Positions 1-7,842 of a stretch of 64,000 nucleotides of DNA are shown one piece after another. The stretch's first letter is position 1; each line of letters begins with the position of its first letter. The notes under the pieces were generated by a model, which saw only the letters and a list, made by a program, of their open reading frames with translations, was not told the origin of the DNA and searched no databases. Source of the DNA: Mesorhizobium loti (GTDB lineage Bacteria; Pseudomonadota; Alphaproteobacteria; Rhizobiales; Rhizobiaceae); assembly GCF_013170705.1 (NCBI RefSeq), contig NZ_CP033334.1, forward strand, positions 1,961,501-2,025,500, written 5' to 3'. The position numbers and the translations under genes are program-made.

Positions 1-381
1 GCCGGCATCGCGGATGCGCTCGACGAAGAAATCGTCTTCCTGCGGCACGAAATCGGCGAAGAGCGGCGAGCCGAAGGAGGTCCTGAGCCCAATGGTCGAG
101 GCAAGGTCCTTGATGGCGATGGGCAGACCGAAGAGCGTTCCGGTTTCGCTCGCCTGCCTGCTATCGGCCGCGTCGGCCTCGCGCAGGATGTCGCCGCGGT
201 CGCGCAGCGAGACGATGGCGTTGACGAGCGGGTTGACCGCTTCGATGCGGTCGAGGAAGGCCGTCACCACCTCACGTACGGAAAGCTTCCTGTGGCGGAT
301 CGCGTCGGCCAGTTCGACTGCGGACAGGCGGCAGATGTCGCCGGCCGAAGGCACCGCATGTTTGGTCCGGGGACGCATCAT
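1..381 (-). CDS. Amidase (amidase-signature family), C-terminus beyond the window
   Basis: Reading leftward from an ATG at 381, the frame stays open to the window edge and encodes about 127 residues of an amidase-signature hydrolase N-terminus (GatA/AtzF-like). An N-terminal region with 'LADAIRHRKLSVREVV' and 'NAIVSLRD' precedes 'LPIAIKDL', whose Lys is the conserved catalytic lysine of the Ser-cisSer-Lys triad. The Ser-rich signature lies outside the window, so the substrate cannot be told. The ATG overlaps the ribokinase stop as TGATG, so the two genes are probably translationally coupled and may act on linked substrates; this last point is inference. Confidence 0.8.
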   Translation of the reverse strand, partial: MMRPRTKHAVPSAGDICRLSAVELADAIRHRKLSVREVVTAFLDRIEAVNPLVNAIVSLRDRGDILREADAADSRQASETGTLFGLPIAIKDLASTIGLRTSFGSPLFADFVPQEDDFFVERIRDAG

Positions 382-1286
382 CAGCTGACTTTCTGCAAGG
401 CCTGATCGACATCCTTGGCCAGCGGGATCGCCGGTTGAGCGCCCGGCTTCAGGCAGGCCAGCGAGCCAGCCGTACCGGCGCGCGCCAGCGCCTTTTCGAG
501 CGTGAGGCCGGACGACAGGCCGGCAGCGAAGTAACCGCAGAAGGTGTCGCCGGCGCCGACCGTGTCGACGGGGGTGATCTTCATTGCCGGAACGGTCAGG
601 AAGTCGGTCGGCGTCGCCGCCATGACGCCGTCGCCGCCGAGCGTGACGACGATGGTGCGGCCGGTTTTCGCGGCGAAGTCGCGCATGCGTGCCGCACGGT
701 CGCGGCCGTTCAGCGCCAGCGCCTCGCCATAGAGGTCGAACTCGGTCTCGTTGGCGACGGCATAATCGGCCTTGCCGAGGAAAGCCGCCGCGTCGCCCTG
801 GAAAGGAGCGGTGTTGAGCACGGTGACGGCGCCGGCCGCCCGCGCCTGGTCGAGCGCGGCATCGACGGTCGCCAGCGGGATCTCGTGCTGGAGCAGCACG
901 ACGTCGCCCTTTTTCAGGAAGGCCTTGGAAAGGTCGCCGGGCACCACGGAAGCATTGGCGCCGGGGACCACGGCGATGATGTTCTCGCCGTCGTCACCGA
1001 CCATGATCAGCGCCGTGCCGGTCGAGGCAAAGGTTTCGCCCACGCCCGACAGATCGACCTTGGCCTCGCGCAGCAATGCCAGCGCCTCGCCGGCGAAACT
1101 GTCCTTGCCGACGGCGCCGACCATGCGCACCGGGGCACCGGCGCGTGCGGCGGCCAGCGCCTGGTTGGCGCCCTTGCCGCCGGGCGCCGTGGCGAAACCG
1201 GAGCCGCTCACCGTTTCGCCGGGACTCGGCAGGCGGTCGACTTTGGCGATAAGGTCGAGGTTGATTGAGCCGATGACGATAATCAA
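381..1286 (-). CDS. rbsK: Ribokinase (PfkB family)
   Basis: A 301-aa sugar kinase phosphorylating ribose, or a related pentose, with ATP in the cytosol. It begins with the PfkB N-terminal signature ('GSINLDLIAKVD'), has the glycine-rich substrate motif 'GGKGANQA' (about residues 36-43), 'NETEFDLYG' (about 179-187) and the C-terminal ATP/anion-hole motif 'DTVGAGDTF' (241-249) with catalytic Asp247. Length is normal for RbsK. The stop overlaps the start of the amidase gene by one base. Ribose released by the nucleoside salvage genes further right (add, punA, deoA) is a possible substrate, but the genes are not adjacent. Confidence 0.9.
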   Translation of the reverse strand: MIIVIGSINLDLIAKVDRLPSPGETVSGSGFATAPGGKGANQALAAARAGAPVRMVGAVGKDSFAGEALALLREAKVDLSGVGETFASTGTALIMVGDDGENIIAVVPGANASVVPGDLSKAFLKKGDVVLLQHEIPLATVDAALDQARAAGAVTVLNTAPFQGDAAAFLGKADYAVANETEFDLYGEALALNGRDRAARMRDFAAKTGRTIVVTLGGDGVMAATPTDFLTVPAMKITPVDTVGAGDTFCGYFAAGLSSGLTLEKALARAGTAGSLACLKPGAQPAIPLAKDVDQALQKVS

Positions 1287-1440
1287 GCAAGGCCTCCTGC
1301 CGGTATGAATTCAAGGTTCCGGAACGTCCACGGTGCGTGGGGGCGAAGACGGGCCGTTCCAATCGCGCGGGAAGCTAGCCTGTAAGGTCGCGGCTTGCCA
1401 GACCACGCGAATGGTCCAGCTCGATTTGTGGTATCGTGCG

Positions 1441-1926
1441 CTATTCACAACGCACGGTGACGGTGCCCTGATAGCTGCCGGCGGGAAAGATACCGCTCGA
1501 CTTCGTGGCGGTTAGATCGACTTGCATGGGGTGGGTGCCGTTGACGACCCTTTGCGGCACGCTGCCGTTGATATCGACACCCGAACCATCGAGGCGGAAG
1601 ACCGAGGCGAAGGTCACATTGGTGCTGCCGCCGCTCGGCGCGGACGAGAACGCGGCAGGTGGCGGCGCCGAAACAGAATAACAATCAAGCAAGTTAAGTA
1701 TCGAGCACAGCAGCGAGTTCGCCACCACGGTGGCACTGGCGCTCGATCCGCCTGCCTGCTTGGACCCCAGTATACTGATGGCGGGATTTGCGGTCATCGT
1801 TCCCGATGCCCCGACCATGATGGTGCAGGTGCCGATGATCGCCGCTTGCGCCGGAACACAGAAGCCGGCAAATGCTGCCATCGCAAGCAGCGCGCGGTTA
1901 TTTCTTCTTCTTCTTTTTCTTGCCAT
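1441..1926 (-). CDS. Small exported protein, pilin/spore-coat-U-like
   Basis: A 161-aa predicted exported protein. The start at 1926 (MARKRRRRNN...) gives a basic n-region, a hydrophobic h-region and an 'AQA' cleavage site; an upstream in-frame start would bury this signal. The mature part is Ser/Gly/Thr-rich with a few Cys and ends 'GSYQGTVTVRCE', nearly the same tail as the gene at 2796-3266 ('GNYQATVTVRCE'). Such tails recall the last strand of DUF4402/spore-coat-U/fimbrial-type beta-sandwich subunits; this assignment is tentative. It is last of four co-directional genes and overlaps the previous one by 29 bases. Probable role: subunit of a surface structure. Confidence 0.65.
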   Translation of the reverse strand: MARKRRRRNNRALLAMAAFAGFCVPAQAAIIGTCTIMVGASGTMTANPAISILGSKQAGGSSASATVVANSLLCSILNLLDCYSVSAPPPAAFSSAPSGGSTNVTFASVFRLDGSGVDINGSVPQRVVNGTHPMQVDLTATKSSGIFPAGSYQGTVTVRCE

Positions 1927-2416
1927 CGCTATTTCCGGTCCTGAGGCTCCAGCCCTCGTTGGCCCATCCGGGTGATGCGGCCGTCGGAGCAGTGGTGGCA
2001 ACGCTTGCCGTCGTGCCGCCGTCGACATTGACGCCCATCTTCAACAGCTTCAGTTCCATTTGCAGGCGCTGCACCTCGAGTTCATAGAGCCGGCTGCAGT
2101 CGAGACGCCTTGGTGTCCGGCCGATCGGGATCACCACCCGGCCATAGGTGGCGACGTCATTGTTCGACTGGTTGTTGCCCCTGATGACGCCGAGATCGAG
2201 ATAGGCGCCGCTTCCGGAAACCGCCGAGCGGCAGGTGGTGCCATCGGCAGCGTGCACCTCGTCTTGCCCCTGGGGCAAGGTGACGCCGGGCAGATTGAAT
2301 CCGGTCTCGTTCTGGTTGAGGTTGTAGACATCCTGGGCCAGAGCCGGCGCAGCGCTTGCCACGGTAACCGCGAGTGCCAGCGTCAGGACTTGCGATGTCC
2401 AAAGAACTTTCCGCAT
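1898..2416 (-). CDS. Exported protein with C-terminal poly-lysine tail
   Basis: A 172-aa protein with a clear signal peptide (MRKVLWTSQ..., cleavage near 'ALAQD') and no family I can name. The mature part has 'NLNQNETGFNLPGV' and a segment with two Cys, then a predicted helical stretch ('ELEVQRLQMELKLLKMG', about residues 112-128), a Thr/Ala/Ser linker, and an end of seven consecutive lysines. The poly-Lys coding stretch overlaps the start of the next gene, where the same DNA in another frame gives a basic signal-peptide n-region. It overlaps the upstream gene by 34 bases. Perhaps an assembly or anchoring factor; function not assignable. Confidence 0.65.
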   Translation of the reverse strand: MRKVLWTSQVLTLALAVTVASAAPALAQDVYNLNQNETGFNLPGVTLPQGQDEVHAADGTTCRSAVSGSGAYLDLGVIRGNNQSNNDVATYGRVVIPIGRTPRRLDCSRLYELEVQRLQMELKLLKMGVNVDGGTTASVATTAPTAASPGWANEGWSLRTGNSDGKKKKKKK

Positions 2417-2775
2417 ATCTGTGCCTTTATCTGGGTCTGCTGATTGGGAAAGGGGATGCTTTCGGTACAGATACGCACTTTACGGTCCGCGGCGCCGTCG
2501 AAGGGCACGACCACAAGCACGGGACGGGAAGCCTGCGAAGCCAGCTGGAAGACACTGGGAGAGATTTTGGCTTCCACTGGTTGAAAATCCTGATCATAGA
2601 CGTGGACTTCGATCTTGATCTTCTGGTCGTAGGGATTGGCCGGGAAAACGCGGACCGCGAAGACGTCAGTGAAACTGTTGACCTCGCCGCGCATCGGCGA
2701 CATCGACTGAGCCGCCGCGGCAACAGGGATCAGGCCGACGGCCAGCGCCGTCGCCAAGGTTTCAGAAAATGTCAA
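2383..2775 (-). CDS. Exported protein, possible chaperone-like accessory
   Basis: A 130-aa protein with a cleavable signal peptide ('VGLIPVAAAAQ'). The mature part, with phrases such as 'FAVRVFPANPYDQKIKIEVHVYD' and 'SPSVFQLASQASRPVLVVV' (each shown only in part), resembles a single immunoglobulin-like domain such as the N-terminal half of periplasmic pilus chaperones: alternating strands and a 'P..F.L' motif. At about 105 mature residues it is too short for a complete two-domain PapD-type chaperone. Second in the four-gene cluster, between a candidate structural subunit and the poly-Lys protein. The chaperone idea is inference from pattern only. Confidence 0.65.
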   Translation of the reverse strand: MTFSETLATALAVGLIPVAAAAQSMSPMRGEVNSFTDVFAVRVFPANPYDQKIKIEVHVYDQDFQPVEAKISPSVFQLASQASRPVLVVVPFDGAADRKVRICTESIPFPNQQTQIKAQICGKFFGHRKS

Positions 2776-2795
2776 GGATGCCTCCTTCCCGAGGG

Positions 2796-3266
2796 CTATT
2801 CGCAGCGCACTGTCACGGTTGCCTGATAGTTTCCGGCGGCGAAGCGGTTGCTGCCGCCCTTGGTGCCGGCGAGGTGGACCGTGACGAGATCGGCGCCGGG
2901 CGTGGTCAGGCTGGTGGCCGAGCCTGTCTCCGCGATCGTGTGGGCACCGCTCGCCGAATAGGTTGGCGTCCAGGTGATGGCCGTGGTGTCGGCGGCTGGC
3001 ACCGTGGTGGTGGTGACCGGGTCGACGCTTAGCGACACACCTCCGGTGGTGGTGAGCGTGACCGTCCCCGCCGAGCCACCGCTGTTATGCGAGCTCAATG
3101 ATTGGAGATCGGGGCTCACCGTCATCGTACCGTTGGTGGCGACCACCAGCGTACAGGTCGCGGTGATCGTGCCGTTGAAAATGACATTCTGCGTCGTGGC
3201 CAACGCCGTTTGGTCCATACAGCCGACCAGCATGGCTGCACCGACGACAGTGCGAAACAACCTCAT
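2796..3266 (-). CDS. Small exported protein, pilin/spore-coat-U-like (first gene of cluster)
   Basis: A 156-aa exported protein with signal peptide (MRLFRTVVGAAML..., near 'ALA-TTQ'); 'VGC' inside the h-region could alternatively be a lipobox. The mature part is very rich in Thr/Ser/Val/Gly, as in extracellular beta proteins, with only two well-placed Cys (one in 'TATCTLV', one in the final 'VRCE') that could form a disulfide. The C-terminus matches that of the gene at 1441-1926, suggesting paralogous subunits. It heads the co-directional cluster; the AT-rich stretch upstream probably carries the promoter. Confidence 0.65.
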   Translation of the reverse strand: MRLFRTVVGAAMLVGCMDQTALATTQNVIFNGTITATCTLVVATNGTMTVSPDLQSLSSHNSGGSAGTVTLTTTGGVSLSVDPVTTTTVPAADTTAITWTPTYSASGAHTIAETGSATSLTTPGADLVTVHLAGTKGGSNRFAAGNYQATVTVRCE

Positions 3267-3327
3267 CGAGACCTCCTATTAAGCCGGATCGCCCGAATTA
3301 ACATGGGTCATCATCGCTTTATCGTGG

Positions 3328-3343
3328 TTAATTTAGGGTAAAC
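3328..3343. promoter_or_regulatory. CtrA-box-like sequence upstream of exported-protein cluster
   Basis: TTAA, seven bases, then TAAAC: one mismatch from the CtrA consensus TTAA-N7-TTAAC of alphaproteobacteria. It lies about 60-75 bases upstream of the first gene of the cluster, in an AT-rich stretch unlike its surroundings (about 3290-3480). CtrA controls pili and motility in this class, so the context is suggestive, but a single near-match in AT-rich DNA is weak evidence. Confidence 0.25.
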
Positions 3344-3488
3344 TAAAATAGCTAGTTGAAGTAGTTGTCGTGCAACCGGTGGGTTGTCGTTGGTTGTAGG
3401 GAAGAAAACCGCCACACAATTGTTATCAATACTTCTAATTCATAAAGATATGTAGATTTCTATGGACAATAACTGGAAAATCGATATT

Positions 3489-4367
3489 TTACGACGACAC
3501 TTGCCCCGCCTCCCAGCCCAGGATGGCGCGCTTGCGGGTCAGGCCCCAGTGATAGCCGGTGAGATCGCCGGACTTGCCGATGGCGCGATGGCAAGGCACC
3601 ACGAAGGAGAGCGGGTTGGCGCCATTGGCGGCACCGACCGCGCGGCTGGCGCTCGGCGCGCCGATGCTGGCGGCGATCGAGGAATAGGTGCGGGCCTTGC
3701 CCATCGGAATCTGCAGCAACGCCTCCCATACCCGCACCTGGAAGTCGGTGCCGATCATGACGACATGCAGCGGCTGGTCGGGCCGCCACAATGTCGGATC
3801 GAAGATGCGCGCGGCGTAAGGGCCGGTGGCAGCCATGTCCTCGACGTAGACGGCGTTCGGCCAGCGGCCGGACATGTCGGCGAACGACGCACGTTCCTCG
3901 CCCGGGTCGCTGAAGGCGAGGCCGGCAAGGCCACGGTCGGTGGCCATGATCAGGGCGGTGCCGAAGGGCGAGGGGTGATAGCCGTAGCGGATGGTGAGGC
4001 CGGCGCCGCGCGTCTTGTAGTCGCCTGGCGACATCGCCTCATGGGTGACGAACAGGTCATGCAGCCGTCCGGGTCCGGACATGCCCAGTTCAAACGAGGT
4101 TTCGAGCAGCGGCATGCCGGAATCGAGCAGCCGGCGGGCGTGGTCGAGCGTCACCGCCTGCAGGAAGGCTTTTGGCGACAGGCCGGCCCAGCGGGTGAAG
4201 AGTTTTTGCAGGCCGGTCGGCGTCTCGCCGACCTCCTCGGCAAGCTCCTCGAGCGAGGGCTGGTCGCGGTAGTCGAGGCTGATCTTCTCGATGGCGCGGC
4301 GCACGATCTCGTAGTCGCTGCCTTGCGGCGTGATGTCCTTCTTGAGGACTGCTGTGTGTGTGCTCAT
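3489..4367 (-). CDS. Ada-like methylated-DNA-[protein]-cysteine S-methyltransferase with AraC domain
   Basis: A 292-aa DNA repair protein that removes alkyl groups from O6-alkylguanine by irreversible transfer to its own cysteine. An AraC-type helix-turn-helix region (about 25-105: 'LEELAEEVGETPTGLQKLF') is followed by the methyltransferase domain with 'FQVRVWEALLQIPMG' and the active-site 'PCHR' (Cys259). The N-terminal zinc/phosphotriester domain of E. coli Ada is absent, so this is the shorter AraC-Ogt arrangement. ATG at 4367 was chosen because AGGAGACGG lies just upstream. Transcribed divergently from the methyltransferase gene to its right. Confidence 0.9.
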   Translation of the reverse strand: MSTHTAVLKKDITPQGSDYEIVRRAIEKISLDYRDQPSLEELAEEVGETPTGLQKLFTRWAGLSPKAFLQAVTLDHARRLLDSGMPLLETSFELGMSGPGRLHDLFVTHEAMSPGDYKTRGAGLTIRYGYHPSPFGTALIMATDRGLAGLAFSDPGEERASFADMSGRWPNAVYVEDMAATGPYAARIFDPTLWRPDQPLHVVMIGTDFQVRVWEALLQIPMGKARTYSSIAASIGAPSASRAVGAANGANPLSFVVPCHRAIGKSGDLTGYHWGLTRKRAILGWEAGQVSS

Positions 4368-4482
4368 CGAACCGTCTCCTTGGCCGGGAATATCGCCCCT
4401 TGGGGCGCCGATCGCCACCCGAAACTTGCCTTCTTGCCGCGCATGTCCAGATAGATTCGGGATTCATGCCCAGGAGTCGCTC

Positions 4483-5298
4483 ATGGCTGGCGAGAAAGTG
4501 CACCTGACCGGGGCGAAGGAAACCTTGCTGATGACGCTCTACGGCAAGGCGCTGGAGAGCCGGCTGCCCCATTCACTGCTTGCGGATCATTTCGCCGACG
4601 AGGCGGTGCGCAAGATCGACTATGATTTCTCCAGGCTCAAGGTCGACGAGAATCTCGGCATCGGCCTGGCGATCCGGGCCAAGACACTGGATGTCCGTGT
4701 CGAGGATTTCCTGGCCAGGAACCCCGGCGCCATCGTGCTGCACCTGGGTTGCGGGCTCGATACGCGCGTCTTCCGTGTCGATCCACCGCCAGGCGTGGAC
4801 TGGTTCGATGTCGACTACTCCCAGGTCATCGAACTCAGGCGCAGGCTCTACCCGTCCCGCGACCACTACCATCTCATCGCTTCGTCGGTGACCGAGGCCG
4901 GCTGGCTGGCTGCAGTGCCGCGCAACCGCCCGGCCATGGTGGTGGCGGAAGGGCTGACACCCTATCTCCCCGCCGACGAGGGGCTGCGCCTGGTTTCGCG
5001 GCTTGTCTCGCATCTTGCCGGCGGCGAACTGATGTTCGACGCCTACAGCCGTTTCGGGCTGACGCTGCTTCGCCTCAATCCGACCATCAAGGTCACGGGT
5101 GCCGAGGTCCACTGGGCGATCGATGATCCGCACGAGCTGGAACTGGCGGTTCCGAAACTGCGGTTCGTCGAGGATATTTCCGCCTACAAGCCTGAACACG
5201 CCGCCCGCATGGGCTGGTCCGCCAAACTGTTCGTTCGGCTTTGGAAACACATTCCGGCGCTGCGAAAAGTAGGCAGGCTTCTGCGCTATCGCTTCTAG
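4483..5298 (+). CDS. Class I SAM-dependent methyltransferase, LCM/polyketide O-methyltransferase type
   Basis: A 271-aa methyltransferase of the leucine-carboxyl-methyltransferase-like family often annotated as 'O-methyltransferase involved in polyketide biosynthesis'. SAM motif I is 'VLHLGCGLDTR' (about 87-97), followed by the acidic 'WFDVDYSQVIELRR' and 'MVVAEGLTPYL', both characteristic of the family. The start at 4483 (MAGEKVHL) is favoured over upstream in-frame Met codons because the family motifs begin soon after it and the upstream frame would run into the divergent gene. No polyketide genes are nearby, so the substrate is unknown. Confidence 0.85.
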   Translation: MAGEKVHLTGAKETLLMTLYGKALESRLPHSLLADHFADEAVRKIDYDFSRLKVDENLGIGLAIRAKTLDVRVEDFLARNPGAIVLHLGCGLDTRVFRVDPPPGVDWFDVDYSQVIELRRRLYPSRDHYHLIASSVTEAGWLAAVPRNRPAMVVAEGLTPYLPADEGLRLVSRLVSHLAGGELMFDAYSRFGLTLLRLNPTIKVTGAEVHWAIDDPHELELAVPKLRFVEDISAYKPEHAARMGWSAKLFVRLWKHIPALRKVGRLLRYRF

Positions 5299-5300
5299 AT

Positions 5301-5795
5301 TCAGCGCGCCTTTGCGGTCGCGAGAGCGCGCGAAAAGGCGGTGGCAAAGCTCTCGCGGGAATCGGGGTCGAGAAAGCCGCCGATCGGCACGTTCTGGCCT
5401 TGCGCTTCCACGGTCATTCTGGTGATGCCGATCTCGGCGTGACGGGCGACCGAAAACCGCGCCCAGAACGGATTGAAGCGGTGCGCTTCCGATTTTCCCG
5501 AAGGGGCTGTCTTGCGAATATCGAGGCTGGTGCGGGACACCGACACCTCCTCGCGGGCGCGGGCGGCCCGATAGTTGGCGCGGAAGGCGATGTAGACGGC
5601 GACCACGTCGAGGCCGAAGAAGCCGAACACCGGCCACGCACCACGCGACAGGAAAAACGCGCCCGTCACCAGCCAGCCGAACAGCAGCGCGCCCATCAGG
5701 ACCAGGAAACCTGTCCTGCCCAGCGACCGGTGTGGGGTCAGCAATGCGTGAAAGAAGGGCTCGTCAGCCTGGAACGAGGCGTTTGTGTAGCTCAT
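5301..5795 (-). CDS. DUF2244 membrane protein
   Basis: A 164-aa inner-membrane protein with two adjacent hydrophobic segments (about 28-50 and 53-72) and a soluble C-terminal domain with 'NPFWARFSV', as in the alphaproteobacterial DUF2244 family, whose function is unknown. It lies tail to tail with the upstream methyltransferase gene and head to head with nth; the two start regions (5795 minus, 5818 plus) nearly abut, so their promoters must overlap. Confidence 0.85.
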   Translation of the reverse strand: MSYTNASFQADEPFFHALLTPHRSLGRTGFLVLMGALLFGWLVTGAFFLSRGAWPVFGFFGLDVVAVYIAFRANYRAARAREEVSVSRTSLDIRKTAPSGKSEAHRFNPFWARFSVARHAEIGITRMTVEAQGQNVPIGGFLDPDSRESFATAFSRALATAKAR

Positions 5796-5817
5796 GACAG
5801 GATATTATAGGAGGGAA

Positions 5818-6624
5818 ATGGCGAGCCCCAAGTCCAAAGATTCTTCCATGCCCGAAAAAAAGCTACCGGCCGGACGACGTGACGGATCGAACGCCAAGCC
5901 GCGTCCACGGCCGGTGCGGCGGACGTCACGCTATACTCCGGCCGAAGTGCATGAGATCTTCCGGCGCTTTTCGGTGCAGCGGCCGGAACCGAAGGGTGAG
6001 CTTGAACATGTCAACGCCTTCACGCTGCTGGTGGCGGTGGTGCTTTCGGCGCAAGCGACCGATGCCGGCGTCAACAAGGCGACGCGGGCGCTGTTCAAGG
6101 CCGCCGATACGCCACGGAAGATGGTGGCGCTGGGTGAAGCCAAGGTCGGCGAATACATCAGGACCATCGGCCTCTGGCGCAACAAGGCCAAGAACGTCAT
6201 CGCATTGTCGGAGGCGGTGATCCGCGACCATGGCGGAGAGGTCCCTGATGACCGCGATGAGCTGGTCAGGCTGCCGGGGGTCGGGCGCAAGACCGCCAAT
6301 GTCGTGCTCAACATGGCCTTCGGCCAGCACACGATGGCGGTCGATACGCATATTTTCCGGATCGGCAATCGGCTAGGCCTGGCGCCCGGCAAGACGCCCG
6401 AGCAGGTCGAGCAGGGGATGCTGAAGATCATCCCGGACGAGTATATGCGCCATGCGCATCACTGGCTGATCCTGCATGGCCGCTACGTCTGCAAGGCGCG
6501 CAAGCCGGACTGCCCGGCCTGCGTCATCGCCGATATCTGCAAGGCCGAGGAGAAGACGACCAGCATTCCAGCACCCCTGGTGCCGATCGCCCCACTTGAA
6601 ACCGTACCAGCTGACGATCAGTAG
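5818..6624 (+). CDS. nth: Endonuclease III (DNA glycosylase/AP lyase)
   Basis: A 268-aa base-excision repair enzyme that removes oxidised pyrimidines and cleaves abasic sites. The helix-hairpin-helix 'LPGVGRKTANVV' carries the catalytic Lys and 'VDTHIFR' the catalytic Asp; the C-terminal C-x6-C-x2-C-x5-C ('CKARKPDCPACVIADIC') binds a 4Fe-4S cluster. An N-terminal basic, Pro/Arg-rich tail of about 40 residues precedes the conserved domain, as is common in rhizobial Nth. ATG 5818 is preceded by GGAGGG, better than the upstream ATG at 5794. Its last bases overlap the DUF2214 gene end by 7 bp. Confidence 0.93.
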   Translation: MASPKSKDSSMPEKKLPAGRRDGSNAKPRPRPVRRTSRYTPAEVHEIFRRFSVQRPEPKGELEHVNAFTLLVAVVLSAQATDAGVNKATRALFKAADTPRKMVALGEAKVGEYIRTIGLWRNKAKNVIALSEAVIRDHGGEVPDDRDELVRLPGVGRKTANVVLNMAFGQHTMAVDTHIFRIGNRLGLAPGKTPEQVEQGMLKIIPDEYMRHAHHWLILHGRYVCKARKPDCPACVIADICKAEEKTTSIPAPLVPIAPLETVPADDQ

Positions 6625-7073
6625 CCGTAACCGCGCGCCATCGCCGCCGCGAAGACCGGGATCAGCAGGAAGACGAAGGCTTCCGCGCGGATGTAGGTCT
6701 TCACCGAGGCCAGTTCGCTCGCCGGCACGGCGAAGGAGGGGTTGGCGCTGGCCTGCCTGTTCCAGGAAATGAAGCGCACGGTCGGGACGATCGACAGCAG
6801 GCCGACAATGCCAAAGGCCACCATCTTGGCCCAGAACACCCAGTTGGAGACGTAGAACTCCCACCCCTTGAGGCCCCAGAAGACGCGGCCGATGCCGACG
6901 ATGATGATCAGCGCGGCGATGATGCCATAGTGGCGGTCGATGCCGGCGAGCCGCTTGAGCGTCGCGGCGGGCAGGTCGCCGCGGATCAGCACGAATTCGG
7001 CGCCGATGATCCCCGCCAGGGAAAACACCAGCAGATGATGGACAATGGCAAGCACAAGGTCGGTCGTGTCCAT
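6618..7073 (-). CDS. DUF2214 membrane protein
   Basis: A 151-aa predicted integral membrane protein of the DUF2214 family with four hydrophobic segments. It opens with 'MDTTDLVLAIVHHLLVF'; the paired histidines in helix 1 and 'GAEFVLIRG' are typical. Paired His in a helix could suggest haem or metal binding, but this is not established for the family. The start at 7073 was preferred over a longer frame to 7202 because family similarity begins here. Confidence 0.8.
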   Translation of the reverse strand: MDTTDLVLAIVHHLLVFSLAGIIGAEFVLIRGDLPAATLKRLAGIDRHYGIIAALIIIVGIGRVFWGLKGWEFYVSNWVFWAKMVAFGIVGLLSIVPTVRFISWNRQASANPSFAVPASELASVKTYIRAEAFVFLLIPVFAAAMARGYGY

Positions 7074-7293
7074 GCTTCTTCCCTTGGGTTTGAGCACCAG
7101 CCCGCGTCGGAGAAGATCGCGTGGCAATGTGCTGACATCAGCCTGCCGGGAAAATAACACCGTCGGGCGGAATTCCCATAGCGGAGCCACGGAACCGGAC
7201 ATGCGGCTTTTCTGGATGATGGGGCGTTTCGCGCTGGCCCTTGCACAGCGGGGGCTATTTGCTAAGCGCGGATAATTTCAGCGAGGCAATCCC

Positions 7294-7827
7294 ATGAACA
7301 ATCCGCACGGCGCTCCGGTCATCGAGACGGAGCGAACCATTCTCAGGGCGCACCGGCTGGAGGATTTCGACGCCTATGCCACGATGTGGGCAGACCCGGC
7401 CGTCACCCGCTTCATCGGCGGCAAGCCGCGCACGCGCGAGGAAAGCTGGATGCGCTTCTTGCGCCATGCCGGCCTGTGGTCGCTGCTCGGCTACGGCTTC
7501 TGGGCGATCGAGGAGAAGGCGACGGGCCGCTTCGTCGGCGAGGCCGGTTTTCACGACCTCAAGCGTGACATGCAACCGTCGATCGAAGGCATTCCCGAGG
7601 CCGGATGGGCACTGGCTCCGGCCGTGCACGGCGCCGGTCTCGCCACCGAGGTCGTCGGCCGCGTGCTGGCCTGGGGAGAAGAAACCTTCGGACGTACGAA
7701 AACCGTCTGCATCATCGATCCGGAGAACACCGCATCGTTGAATGTCGCTGGCAAGGTCGGCTATCGCGAAGTGTTGCGGACCACTTATCATGACGCCCCG
7801 ACAGTGCTGCTGGAGCGGCTCGCCTGA
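7294..7827 (+). CDS. GNAT family N-acetyltransferase (RimJ/RimL-like)
   Basis: A 177-aa acetyl-CoA-dependent acyltransferase. It begins with the RimJ/L-type 'ETERTILRAHRLEDFDAYATMW', contains 'FVGEAGFHDL' (beta4) and 'GAGLATEVV' (acetyl-CoA pyrophosphate loop), then 'NTASLNVAGKVGY', the usual late motif of this subfamily. Acceptor unknown; RimJ/L relatives modify protein N-termini or small amines. Stands alone between two minus-strand genes. Confidence 0.85.
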   Translation: MNNPHGAPVIETERTILRAHRLEDFDAYATMWADPAVTRFIGGKPRTREESWMRFLRHAGLWSLLGYGFWAIEEKATGRFVGEAGFHDLKRDMQPSIEGIPEAGWALAPAVHGAGLATEVVGRVLAWGEETFGRTKTVCIIDPENTASLNVAGKVGYREVLRTTYHDAPTVLLERLA

Positions 7828-7842
7828 GCTGGAATTGGGCCT

